Source of the DNA: Caldisericaceae bacterium
GTDB lineage: Bacteria; Calditrichota; Calditrichia; Calditrichales; Calditrichaceae
DNA length: 15,670 nucleotides
NCBI GenBank assembly: GCA_021160885.1
Contig: JAGHBR010000040.1
Span: 1 to 15,670, forward strand
Reading direction: 5' to 3'
Each line of letters opens with the position of its first letter. Within the stretch, counting starts at the first letter, position 1. The position numbers and the translations under genes were made by a program. Below the pieces are notes generated by a model. The model was not told the origin of the DNA and searched no databases. It was given only the letters and a program-made list of their open reading frames with translations. Below, in pieces: positions 7,481-15,338 of the stretch.

Positions 7481-8440
7481 TTAGCCCGCAAAGTACAATT
7501 TAAGCGCCCCGGTTACCAGTACATTCAACAGGGAAAGGGGCAATAACACCTTCCAGCCCAGCGCCATCAGCTGGTCATATCGTGGACGCGGTAAAGCGGC
7601 CCGCACCAATACGAAAAAGGTAATAAAGACCCCGGTTTTTAAGAAGAACCAGACAACCGGCGGCAAAAAGGATGGGCCCAGCCAGCCGCCGAAAAACAGC
7701 GTGGCAATCATGGCCGAAATCAAGGTAATGCCCAGATATTCCCCGACGAAAAACATGCCAAATTTCATGCCCGAATATTCAGAGTGGAAACCGGCAATCA
7801 GTTCGCTTTCTGCTTCCGGTAAATCGAACGGCGCGCGGTGTGATTCGGCAAAGCCGGCAATCACAAAAATGACAAAACCGATGAACTGCGGAATGACAAA
7901 CCAGATCGTCTTTTGCGCTTCCACAATTTTTACCAGACTAAACGATTCACTCATGATAACAACACCCATTAAAGACAGGCCCATGAAGACTTCGTAAGAA
8001 ATAACCTGAGCCGCACCGCGCAAGGCGCCAATTAATGAATATTTGTTGTTGGAGGACAGGCCTCCCAGAAAAATACTGTAAGCGCCAAGCGAGGACATGG
8101 CCAGAAAAAAGAGCAAACCGATGTTTAAGTCCGCCACCACCAGCCCCGGTGCAAATGGCACTACGGCAAAGCCCATTAATACGGCAATGACCACAAACGT
8201 GGGCGCGATAATGAAGACCCACTTATCGGAAAACGGCGCAATCCAATCTTCCTTAAAAAAGATTTTTACCATGTCGGCCAGCACCTGTACCAGGCCAAAG
8301 GGACCCACGCGGTTGGGGCCGTAACGGTCCTGCCACAAAGCCAGCATGCGTCGTTCGTACCAGATTAGCAGGGCCGCAATCGAAAGCATTACTACCAAAA
8401 CGCCAACAATCAAAATTAGATAAAATAGCGTCTCATTCAT
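7481..8440 (-). CDS. nuoH: NADH-quinone oxidoreductase subunit H
   Basis: A 319-residue, eight-helix membrane subunit (E. coli about 325). With NuoB and NuoD it builds the quinone entry tunnel and starts the E-channel. Signature stretches are ERRMLALWQDRYGPNRVGP (29-47), the acidic cytoplasmic loop ESHRAPFDLPEAESELIAGF (199-218) followed by HSEYSGMKFGMFFVGEYLG, and RAALPRPRYDQLMALGWK near the C-terminus. The loop keeps the Glu/Asp residues needed for quinone reduction. Its AGGA Shine-Dalgarno overlaps the nuoG stop (ACAGGATGA), and the start lies 4 bp after that stop. Full length with no oddities. Confidence 0.97.
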   Translation of the reverse strand: MNETLFYLILIVGVLVVMLSIAALLIWYERRMLALWQDRYGPNRVGPFGLVQVLADMVKIFFKEDWIAPFSDKWVFIIAPTFVVIAVLMGFAVVPFAPGLVVADLNIGLLFFLAMSSLGAYSIFLGGLSSNNKYSLIGALRGAAQVISYEVFMGLSLMGVVIMSESFSLVKIVEAQKTIWFVIPQFIGFVIFVIAGFAESHRAPFDLPEAESELIAGFHSEYSGMKFGMFFVGEYLGITLISAMIATLFFGGWLGPSFLPPVVWFFLKTGVFITFFVLVRAALPRPRYDQLMALGWKVLLPLSLLNVLVTGALKLYFAG

Positions 8441-8444
8441 ATTG

Positions 8445-8996
8445 TCATCCTGTAATTTTTGCCATTGTTGGTAATTCTAAATAGCCGAGTTCAGCCATCC
8501 CCACCGGAATGCCCACAACGCCTTCGGGGAAATGGGCAGTTTGCTTAATTTCCAGTTCCAGCGTTTGACCGTTAATTTCAACCTTTACTTTTTCGCCCTT
8601 TAAGCCTTTGGCAGAATTTTCATTCAGCAGCACGAAAGGTTTGGGAATCAATTCTTCAACGCCGGGCGTAAAACGGCTGAGTTCGTCGCTGCCGTAAAAC
8701 AGATGGATCGGAATGGCCAGCCAGTTGTCTTTTTGTGCTTTGAACAAGGCCGGCACTTCTTTAAAATAATCAAATTCATTTTCCAGGCGCGGTTTAAACA
8801 CACGTATGCCGGGATCACCGCCATGCAATCCGCCGCCAACTTCAATTTGAAACTTATTAACAGCCTGTACCGAATTCCAGCCAGGGTACCAGAAACGCGA
8901 CAGGGTGGCCGGCGGCACCGGTCCATGGTAGCCTTCCATGGTAAAGGACAAGGGAGAATCTGCATCTTCCGGTGGTTTTGGTTCGCTGACCTGCAC
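8445..8996 (-). pseudogene. nuoG: NuoG C-terminal part, displaced into another frame
   Basis: These 183 residues are the C-terminal piece of NuoG, not an independent gene. They begin VQVSEPKPPEDADSPLSFTM and continue through YPGWNSVQAVNKFQIEVGGG to HLFYGSDELSRFTP and VVGIPVGMAELG. This order matches the E. coli NuoG C-terminus as I remember it (VHEPRQPQDID, PGWNSPQAWNKFQDEVGG, GSDELSQ, GLPMGM), which contains the molybdopterin-dinucleotide-binding-like domain. The apparent start is a GTG at 8996-8994 with no Shine-Dalgarno. The homologous frame upstream is the large nuoG frame, which runs one base out of register. Added to the 716 residues upstream, the total is about 899 residues, the E. coli NuoG length. 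If the frameshift is a sequence error this is simply the end of an intact nuoG; if real, this domain is not made in frame. Confidence 0.85.
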
Positions 8997-11143
8997 ATAG
9001 CATTGATAGATGTGCGGCCGGAAAAACGATGCGAAGCCCGCGGAATCTTTTGCCCGTTGATACGGAACTGACTGCCCGGCGCGGCTTCTTTAATGGCACT
9101 TATAGCCGGATAGTCAGACACAACCGCATTAATCAGGTCATCGAGATTGACCAGCTCATCTTCGCCAACCAGACCATTGTCTTCCATAAAACCAGCCAGC
9201 CAGCGCCAGCTTTCTTTGATGGTTTCCTGCGGGTAGAAAACCTGGAAAAAGCGCTGGGCACGACCTTCGTTGTTGATTAAAGTGCCGTCACTTTCAGTAA
9301 ACGGACCGACCGGAATAACCAGATCGGCCTTTTCGGTGGTCTGGTTTTGCAGGTAGTGCAGGGCAACCACCTTTCCTGCGCTGTTTAGCAACCTGTCGGC
9401 CTCACTGGCCGGCAAACGCCGGTACAAATCGTTTTCTAAAATTACCACAGCATCGTATTTATTGTTTTCAGCCGCCTGCAATGCCTGATCCAGAGCTTTG
9501 TCTTCCAACATGGCCAGACCAAAGCTATTGGCTTCCGGCAAAACAAAAAACAGGTTGGCGATTTTTTCTTTTTTGTCGATGGCACGACCGATGTTGGCCG
9601 CAGCTTCCAGGATCTTTTCATTGAGCAGAGAGGTTCCGCTGACGATCAGCGGTTTTTTAGCGGCTACTAGTTCATCGGCAATTTGTTTGGCCAGTTTTTT
9701 CTCTTCTTCGGTTAAATCTTCAACGGCGGGCGCATTGTGGTCAATTTCATGGGCAATGGCAAAGCCCATCCGGGCGATATTGTCGGGCGCATTACGGTAG
9801 GTGGCCGTGGCAACGTCGTCCAATTTAGTTTCGGACGGAGTTAAGACAAAGAACGGCCCGCGTTCATCCTGAATGAGTTCCATGGCCGCCAGTTCGTGCC
9901 AGGTCGGAATGTTCATTTTTATAGGCAATTCCATCGGTTTAACACGCGAGGCCTGACGCAGGCTTAAAGCCAGCATCGGCGCCGTATTTGTTACGTCTTC
10001 GCCAAGCACCAGCACCACATCCGCTTTCTCTGTTTCCTTTAACGAAGGAACATTGGACGGCCCGTTCTGCATGATGTCCATCGCTTTTAAAGTTAAACGA
10101 TGCTCAGGCCCGGAAACACCGGCAAAGAAATTTTCTTTGCCCACAAATTTTTGTAAAGCGAAGTTTGATTCAACCGAAGCTTTTGGCGAACCAATGCCTA
10201 AAATTTTTCCTTTTTTGCTGACAATATTTTTTACGAATTCAAAAGCGGTTGACACATCAACCGGTTCCAACTGACCCGATGCTTGCCCCCTGCGCAAAGG
10301 TTCTTTTATGCGTTGGTCGCTGTTAACATATTCGTAACCAAAGCGTCCGCGATCGCAAATAAAATAACCGTTCACCTTGCCATTGTAGCGGCTGGCAATG
10401 CGTCTGATGGCGCCGTAGCGTTCACCGGCAATGATGTTGCAGCCCAGACTGCAATTGTGACAAATACTGGGCGCCGTGGTCAAATCCCATTTGCGCGTGT
10501 AATGTTTTTTGTAGGTTTTATCGGTAAACACACCGGTAGGACAAATTTCAACCAGGTTGCCGCTGAATTCGCTTTCCAGCACACCGTCTTCGTAGCGGCC
10601 AAAGAAGACGCGGTTACGCGAAGCAAAAACGTTAAAATCGCGTCCGCCGGCGTACTCACGATAAAAACGTACGCAACGGTAACAGGCAATACAACGGTTC
10701 ATTTCATGATTAATGAATGGCCCGAGGTACTGGTTATTGTGGGTGCGTTTATTAAATTCAAAGCGGCGGTAATTGTGGCCAGACATCAGGGTCATGTCCT
10801 GCAGGTGGCACTCACCGCCCTCATCACACACAGGACAATCATGCGGGTGGTTGGTCATCAGCAATTCTATGATGTTTTCACGGAATTTCTTCACTTCCGG
10901 GTCGTTCAGTGAAATGCGCATGCCATCGACCACCGGTTCCATGCAGGCCATTACAATCCGGCCTTTCTGATCGTTTTCATCGGCATATTTTTTAACCGCG
11001 CATTGCCGGCAGGAACCAACCGATCCCATGGCCGGGTGCCAGCAAAAGTAAGGCAAATCTAATCCTAAAGATAAAACGGTTTGTAAAAGATTGTTTTTCG
11101 GTTCAACCTGGTAATTTTTGCCATCTATATTAATTGTAACCAT
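8648..11143 (-). CDS. nuoG: NADH-quinone oxidoreductase subunit G, main frame (frameshifted near its 3' end)
   Basis: The large Fe-S subunit of the NADH arm. Numbering is from ATG 11143, which has a perfect GGAGGT 7 nt upstream; an in-frame TTG at 11149 is less likely. [2Fe-2S] N1b ligands are C34, C45, C48, C67. N5 has His/Cys ligands H99, C103, C106, C112. N4 has C151, C154, C157, C201. The extra N7 site, typical of E. coli and Thermus, is C228, C231, C235, C263. A degenerate molybdopterin-oxidoreductase domain follows (about 225-700). Homology holds to RASHRFSGRTSINA (down to about 8999). From 8996 the frame reads a Cys- and Lys-rich tail of about 115 residues with no NuoG likeness, ending at 8648, while the true C-terminus continues in the frame ending at 8445. 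A complete gene would span 8445-11143. Confidence 0.93.
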   Translation of the reverse strand: MVTINIDGKNYQVEPKNNLLQTVLSLGLDLPYFCWHPAMGSVGSCRQCAVKKYADENDQKGRIVMACMEPVVDGMRISLNDPEVKKFRENIIELLMTNHPHDCPVCDEGGECHLQDMTLMSGHNYRRFEFNKRTHNNQYLGPFINHEMNRCIACYRCVRFYREYAGGRDFNVFASRNRVFFGRYEDGVLESEFSGNLVEICPTGVFTDKTYKKHYTRKWDLTTAPSICHNCSLGCNIIAGERYGAIRRIASRYNGKVNGYFICDRGRFGYEYVNSDQRIKEPLRRGQASGQLEPVDVSTAFEFVKNIVSKKGKILGIGSPKASVESNFALQKFVGKENFFAGVSGPEHRLTLKAMDIMQNGPSNVPSLKETEKADVVLVLGEDVTNTAPMLALSLRQASRVKPMELPIKMNIPTWHELAAMELIQDERGPFFVLTPSETKLDDVATATYRNAPDNIARMGFAIAHEIDHNAPAVEDLTEEEKKLAKQIADELVAAKKPLIVSGTSLLNEKILEAAANIGRAIDKKEKIANLFFVLPEANSFGLAMLEDKALDQALQAAENNKYDAVVILENDLYRRLPASEADRLLNSAGKVVALHYLQNQTTEKADLVIPVGPFTESDGTLINNEGRAQRFFQVFYPQETIKESWRWLAGFMEDNGLVGEDELVNLDDLINAVVSDYPAISAIKEAAPGSQFRINGQKIPRASHRFSGRTSINAMCRSANQNHRKMQILPCPLPWKATMDRCRRPPCRVSGTLAGIRYRLLISFKLKLAADCMAVIPAYVCLNRAWKMNLIILKKCRPCSKHKKTTGWPFRSICFTAATNSAVLRPALKN

Positions 11144-11145
11144 TC

Positions 11146-12417
11146 TCAAGACCTCCAGGGGCAGCGTTTTTCTTTAATATGACGCTCAAAATCTTCTCGG
11201 AAATATTTCAGTGCGCTTTGCAGCGGTTCCATGGCGCCGGGTGCCAGGGCACAAAACGTGTTTCCGGGTGCCAGGGTTTTGGTCATTCCTTCCAGAATTT
11301 CAAGGTCTTCCATTTTTCCCTGGCCATTTTCAATTGTCCACAGAATGTTCCGCGTCCATGGCAAACCATCGCGGCAAGGCGTACACCAGCCGCAGGATTC
11401 CTGAGCGAAAAACTGTTCCAGATTGTGCACCATGCCAACTACACAGGTCTGGTCGTCCAGCACAATCATGGTGCCGGTACCCAGGCGGCTGCCGGCCTGT
11501 TCCACGCCTTTGTAATCGAGTTTAATGTCCAGATGCTGTTCTGTTAAAAAGTCCGTTGAGGCGCCGCCAGGCAGCAAACCTTTAAACTTCAATCCCTCGC
11601 GCATGCCGCCGGCTTTTTCTTCCAGCACTTCGCGCAGGGTTACACCCAAAGGCAATTCCCACAAACCTGGATTTTTCACCTTTCCGCTGACGCCAAATAT
11701 TTTTGTTCCACCGTCAACACTGTGGCTAATGCTGTGGTACCAGTCCGGCCCGTGGTGTAAAATATGCGGCACATTGCACAGGGTTTCGATGTTATTTACA
11801 ATGCTTGGCTTACCGAATAAACCACTGGTTTGCGGAAATGGCGGTTTGGCGCGTGGATTGGCTCTTTTGCCTTCCAGCGAATTGATCAGCGCCGTTTCTT
11901 CACCGCAAATGTAACGTCCGGCACTGGTGTGCAAATAGAGATCAAAATTGAAACCGCTTCCCAGAATATTTTTACCTAACAAGCCGGCCTGGTAAGCTTC
12001 GGCCAGAGCTTTATTAATCACATGTTCTGCCTTTTTGTAAGCCCAACGCAAAAAGATGTAGCCAACTTCGGCCTGAATGGCATAGGCACTGATGATCATG
12101 CCTTCAATCAACTGATGCGGATCGCCTTCCAGAAGCAAACGGTCTTTAAAGGTTCCGGGCTCCATTTCGTCGCCGTTGGCTATTAAATATTTGGGTCGCG
12201 GCGCATCATCGCCCAGCGGCACAAAACTCCATTTTAAACCGGTTGGAAAACCCGCGCCGCCACGCCCTCTCAGATTAGACTGCTTAACCACTTCCTGCAC
12301 CTCTCTGGGCGTCATCTTTAAGGCTGCCTTCAGGCCTTCGTAACCGCCTGCTTTCTGATAATCAGCCAGCCAGTTAGTTTCTCCGGGTCGAATACGTTCT
12401 GTTAATGGTCTTTCCAT
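11146..12417 (-). CDS. nuoF: NADH-quinone oxidoreductase subunit F (NADH/FMN-binding)
   Basis: A 423-residue flavoprotein that oxidises NADH and passes electrons through FMN to cluster N3. The NADH-binding glycine-rich loop is GRGGAGFPTGLKW (51-63). The FMN-binding region includes ANGDEMEPGTFKDRLLLEGD (80-99) and AGRYICGEETALINSLEG (166-183). The N3 [4Fe-4S] ligands are C342, C345, C348 (ESCGWCTPCRDG) and C389 (NTFCALAPGAMEPLQSALKY). The many shared stretches (YICGEETALINSLEGKRANP, NPGLWELP) are those of the E. coli-type NuoF. A clear Shine-Dalgarno is lacking at its start. It begins 14 bp after nuoE and ends 2 bp before the nuoG ATG, whose Shine-Dalgarno lies in its last codons. Confidence 0.97.
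   Translation of the reverse strand: MERPLTERIRPGETNWLADYQKAGGYEGLKAALKMTPREVQEVVKQSNLRGRGGAGFPTGLKWSFVPLGDDAPRPKYLIANGDEMEPGTFKDRLLLEGDPHQLIEGMIISAYAIQAEVGYIFLRWAYKKAEHVINKALAEAYQAGLLGKNILGSGFNFDLYLHTSAGRYICGEETALINSLEGKRANPRAKPPFPQTSGLFGKPSIVNNIETLCNVPHILHHGPDWYHSISHSVDGGTKIFGVSGKVKNPGLWELPLGVTLREVLEEKAGGMREGLKFKGLLPGGASTDFLTEQHLDIKLDYKGVEQAGSRLGTGTMIVLDDQTCVVGMVHNLEQFFAQESCGWCTPCRDGLPWTRNILWTIENGQGKMEDLEILEGMTKTLAPGNTFCALAPGAMEPLQSALKYFREDFERHIKEKRCPWRS
11151..11156 (-). promoter_or_regulatory. Shine-Dalgarno site that sets the nuoG start
   Basis: GGAGGT on the minus strand, 7 nt before the ATG at 11143, inside the last codons of nuoF. It would be only 1 nt from the alternative TTG at 11149, too close to serve it, so nuoG most likely starts at 11143 with MVTINIDGKNYQV. 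Confidence 0.85.
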
Positions 12418-12431
12418 AAGCTCATCTATTC

Positions 12432-12908
12432 TTATTTGTATTTTTCAAGGATTTCATCAATTTTTTCTGCAGTTAAATTGCCGTGCAAATCGTTGTCAAC
12501 CATCATGGCCGGGGCACGATCACAGGCTCCCAGACAGGGAATGGTCAGCAATGTAAACTCTCCATCCTGTGTGGTTTGCCCGAGATCAATGTTCAATTTT
12601 TTCTTTAAATGATCGCGGACATTTTCGTAGCCCATAATCCAGCAGCTCACGCTGTCACACAACAAAATAACATGTTTGCCCACGGGCTTGCGAAAAATCA
12701 AGTTGTAAAAAGTTGCTACACTATCCACTTCATCGGGCGTCATTTCCAGAAAATCAGCAATGTCTTTTACGCTTTCATCCGAAACATAGCCCCTGTGCGC
12801 CTGTACCACCTTTAAAGCCTCAATAACAGCAGCCTGTTTGCGCGGATAGTGCTTTATGTGTTCTTCAATTTCGGCAATTTCTTTATCTGTCAACATAGTG
12901 CGTTCCAT
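12432..12908 (-). CDS. nuoE: NADH-quinone oxidoreductase subunit E ([2Fe-2S] N1a)
   Basis: A 158-residue thioredoxin-fold ferredoxin subunit (E. coli about 166) that pairs with NuoF in the NADH dehydrogenase module. It holds cluster N1a with ligands C84 and C89 (CDSVSCW) and C125 and C129 (CLGACD). The N-terminal helical bundle (about 1-70) includes ALKVVQAHRGYVSDE and DEVDSVATFYN, both typical. Two in-frame starts are possible: ATG 12908 (MERTM), with AGG overlapping the nuoCD stop 12 nt upstream, and ATG 12896 with GGA about 8 nt upstream. The choice changes only four residues. It follows nuoCD by 9 bp and precedes nuoF by 14 bp. Confidence 0.95.
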   Translation of the reverse strand: MERTMLTDKEIAEIEEHIKHYPRKQAAVIEALKVVQAHRGYVSDESVKDIADFLEMTPDEVDSVATFYNLIFRKPVGKHVILLCDSVSCWIMGYENVRDHLKKKLNIDLGQTTQDGEFTLLTIPCLGACDRAPAMMVDNDLHGNLTAEKIDEILEKYK

Positions 12909-12917
12909 TTATTTGAT

Positions 12918-14666
12918 TTACCTGTCAACATCAGCTAAAACATAATCGATACTGGCTAAGATAGCCAATAAGTCGGCAATGGTATGGCCCCGGCTAATGT
13001 AAGGTACCATCTGGATATGGGGGAAAGATGGTGTACGGACGCGCAGGCGGTAAGGATTGGTTCCACCATCGCTGATCAGGTAAAAGCCGTTGTTCCCCTT
13101 GGTCGCTTCAATACCGTGAAAGGCCTCACCAGCCGGAATTACCGGCCCCCAGGAGACATTTAAAAAATGATTAATCAGGGTTTCGATGTCATGCATGGTG
13201 CGTTCTTTACGCGGCGGCGTGGTCAAAGGATGATCTGATTTGTAATGCCCTTCAGGCATGTTCTTTAAACACTGTTCAATAATACGTAAGCTTTGCCGCA
13301 TCTCTTCGATGCGCACCAGCGCCCGATCGTAGCTATCGCCATTTTCTCCTGTCGGGACATCGAATTCAAACTGATCATAGCCGCCATAAGGACGTTTTTT
13401 ACGAAAATCCCACTCCAATCCGGTGGCACGCAAACCGGGTCCGGTTACGCCCCATTCGATGGCTTCTTCGGTTGTATAAGCGCCAATGCCTACCGTACGG
13501 GCTTTAATAATTTTATTTTTCATGACCAGCTTATCGTAGGTCTTTAACTGTTTGGGGAAATAATCAATAAAATCCTTAACCAGCTTATCCCAGCCTTTTG
13601 GCAAATCCTGTGCCACACCGCCGATTCGGAACCAGTTGGGATGCATGCGATCACCAGTAATGGCCATGATGATGTCAAAAATCCGTTCACGATCATTGAA
13701 CATGTAAAAGACGGGCGACATCTGACCCACATCCTGGGCAAACGTTCCGTACCAGACCAAATGGCTGGCGATTCGGAAAAACTCACTGAGCATGATGCGA
13801 ATCACCTTGGCCCGATCAGGGACTTCAATACCAGCCAATGTTTCAACAGCCAACACATAGGCCAGATTGTTCATTACGCCACCCAGATAGTCAATACGAT
13901 CTGTGTAGGGCAGATAAGTGTGCCAGGTCTGGCGTTCGGCCATTTTTTCCTGAGCCCGGTGATGGAAACCAATATCAGGCACCACATCCACCAGTTCTTC
14001 ACCGTCCAGCTGTAAAATCAATCGCAGAATGCCATGTGTTCCAGGATGCTGCGGCCCCAGATTAAGAAACATAAAATCGGTGTCCTCAGACGATCGCTGC
14101 AAGCCCCACTCTTCCGGTTTAAACTGCAACGCTTCCTGTTCTCTGTCCAGTTTATCGTCCGGCATCTGAAAGGGGCCCATTTCGGTGGCTCTGGCCGGGT
14201 GTTCTTTACGCAAGGGATGCCCCTGCCAGGTTTCGGGCATCAAAATTCTTCTTAAATTGGGGTGGCCTTCAAACCTGATGCCAAACATGTCGTAAACTTC
14301 GCGTTCGTACCAGTTTGCATTAGACCAGATTTTGGTGACACTTTTTATGGTAGGATATTCGCCCTGCAAAGCGACTTTGATACGCACATCAGAATTGCGG
14401 TCAAAAGACAAAAGATGGTAAACCAGCGTGAAATCGCCTTTTGGTAAACCATCTCTGTGCTGCCGGTTACGTTCGTCAATAGCCGTTAAATCATAGAGCA
14501 TTTTGTACGGCTTAGAGACCTTGTTTTTTAGAAAATGCAACACATTTTCAACCTGTTCTTCAGCGACGTAAACCGTGGGCAAGCCGTCTTGTGTTTGCTG
14601 TAGGGCTAAATTGTGTTCTCCAAATTCCTGCTTTAGTTCATCAATAACAGTTTGATCGTATGTCAT
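12918..14666 (-). CDS. nuoCD: NADH-quinone oxidoreductase fused subunit C/D
   Basis: A 582-residue fusion of NuoC (about 1-170) and NuoD (about 195-582), as in E. coli (about 596). NuoC is marked by NWYEREVYDMFGIRFEGHPN and LRRILMPETWQGHPLRKEHP (119-157). A charged linker (about 165-195) leads to NuoD, which starts at FMFLNLGPQHPGTHGILRL. NuoD is related to the [NiFe]-hydrogenase large subunit but lacks metal ligands; with NuoB it forms the quinone-binding cavity. H208 and H211 lie in the first loop, and YTDRIDYLGG (254-263) contains the quinone-contacting Tyr Y254. The C-terminus LADVDR is conserved. One oddity is HHRAQEK at 235-241, where other NuoD proteins have Gly after the Arg. No strong Shine-Dalgarno is seen; it starts 33 bp after nuoB. 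Confidence 0.97.
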   Translation of the reverse strand: MTYDQTVIDELKQEFGEHNLALQQTQDGLPTVYVAEEQVENVLHFLKNKVSKPYKMLYDLTAIDERNRQHRDGLPKGDFTLVYHLLSFDRNSDVRIKVALQGEYPTIKSVTKIWSNANWYEREVYDMFGIRFEGHPNLRRILMPETWQGHPLRKEHPARATEMGPFQMPDDKLDREQEALQFKPEEWGLQRSSEDTDFMFLNLGPQHPGTHGILRLILQLDGEELVDVVPDIGFHHRAQEKMAERQTWHTYLPYTDRIDYLGGVMNNLAYVLAVETLAGIEVPDRAKVIRIMLSEFFRIASHLVWYGTFAQDVGQMSPVFYMFNDRERIFDIIMAITGDRMHPNWFRIGGVAQDLPKGWDKLVKDFIDYFPKQLKTYDKLVMKNKIIKARTVGIGAYTTEEAIEWGVTGPGLRATGLEWDFRKKRPYGGYDQFEFDVPTGENGDSYDRALVRIEEMRQSLRIIEQCLKNMPEGHYKSDHPLTTPPRKERTMHDIETLINHFLNVSWGPVIPAGEAFHGIEATKGNNGFYLISDGGTNPYRLRVRTPSFPHIQMVPYISRGHTIADLLAILASIDYVLADVDR

Positions 14667-14699
14667 ATTTTTGTCTTTACTGTTTAGACCAACAAACTC

Positions 14700-15338
14700 T
14701 TAAATTTCATCTGGTGGTTTTAAAAACGTTGTTTTTTTCTTTTCCGGCCAGCGCTCATCACGGAGAATCCGTTTTTCCGGCTTTATTACACCCTGCGGGC
14801 CAATCACCCAGCTCAAGGGACGTTTTTCATTTCCAACCAGTTCCTGTAACTTAATCAGACCATCCAAAAAGGCATCGGGCCTGGGCGGACAGCCAGGCAC
14901 ATAAACATCAACCGGCATAAACTTATCTACGCCCTGAACCACGGAATAAATGTCAAACATGCCGCCGGAATTTGCGCAGGAGCCCATTGAAATCACCCAA
15001 CGCGGCTCCATCATCTGCTCGTAGAGGCGTTTAATGATGGGTGCCATTTTCATAAAAACAGTACCAGCAATAATCATCATATCCGCCTCCCTGGGCGTCC
15101 CGCGAATCACTTCTGCCCCAAATCGGGCCAGATCGTATTTACTGGTAATACTGGTTGCCATTTCGACGTAACAACAGGAGAGCCCAAAATTAAAAGGCCA
15201 TAATGAATTTTTCCGGCCCCAGGCTACCAGGTCCTGCAACCGGGTCAAAACCACACTTTGCTTAACTGCTTCTTCAATGGAAGCATCGCCCTGAAATGCG
15301 TTGGCAGACTCTCCGGGTTTGCTTAACCACCACTTCAT
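14700..15338 (-). CDS. nuoB: NADH-quinone oxidoreductase subunit B (cluster N2)
   Basis: A 212-residue peripheral subunit (E. coli about 220) that holds the terminal [4Fe-4S] cluster N2, which reduces quinone at the NuoB/NuoD interface. The four ligands are the tandem pair C55 and C56 (FGLSCCYVEMA), C121 (MGSCANSGGMF) and C150 (VPGCPPRPDAF). GLSCCYVEM and the C-terminal PDEI match the E. coli form rather than the GLACCAIEM form of most bacteria. The start ATG overlaps the nuoA stop as ATGA with AGGTGA upstream, so translation is probably coupled. Full length. Confidence 0.97.
   Translation of the reverse strand: MKWWLSKPGESANAFQGDASIEEAVKQSVVLTRLQDLVAWGRKNSLWPFNFGLSCCYVEMATSITSKYDLARFGAEVIRGTPREADMMIIAGTVFMKMAPIIKRLYEQMMEPRWVISMGSCANSGGMFDIYSVVQGVDKFMPVDVYVPGCPPRPDAFLDGLIKLQELVGNEKRPLSWVIGPQGVIKPEKRILRDERWPEKKKTTFLKPPDEI

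Noticed and set aside
7424..7482. Intrinsic terminator inside the nuo operon
   Set aside because: The T-run follows the stem only on the plus strand, while the genes run on the minus strand. It is more likely a structural or processing element.
8990..9004. Programmed -1 ribosomal frameshift site in nuoG
   Set aside because: No slippery heptamer or evident downstream pseudoknot is seen, and other nuoG genes I know do not use recoding. An error or mutation is simpler.
8857..9099. An 80-codon minus-strand frame across the nuoG break
   Set aside because: It is the third frame at the frameshift and resembles neither half of NuoG. The homology jumps directly between the other two frames.
10283..10912. 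A 209-codon open frame on the plus strand opposite nuoG
   Set aside because: It is antisense to the Fe-S cluster region of nuoG, has a low-complexity Ala/Val/Thr composition, no recognisable domain and no Shine-Dalgarno. It is a shadow of nuoG codon bias.
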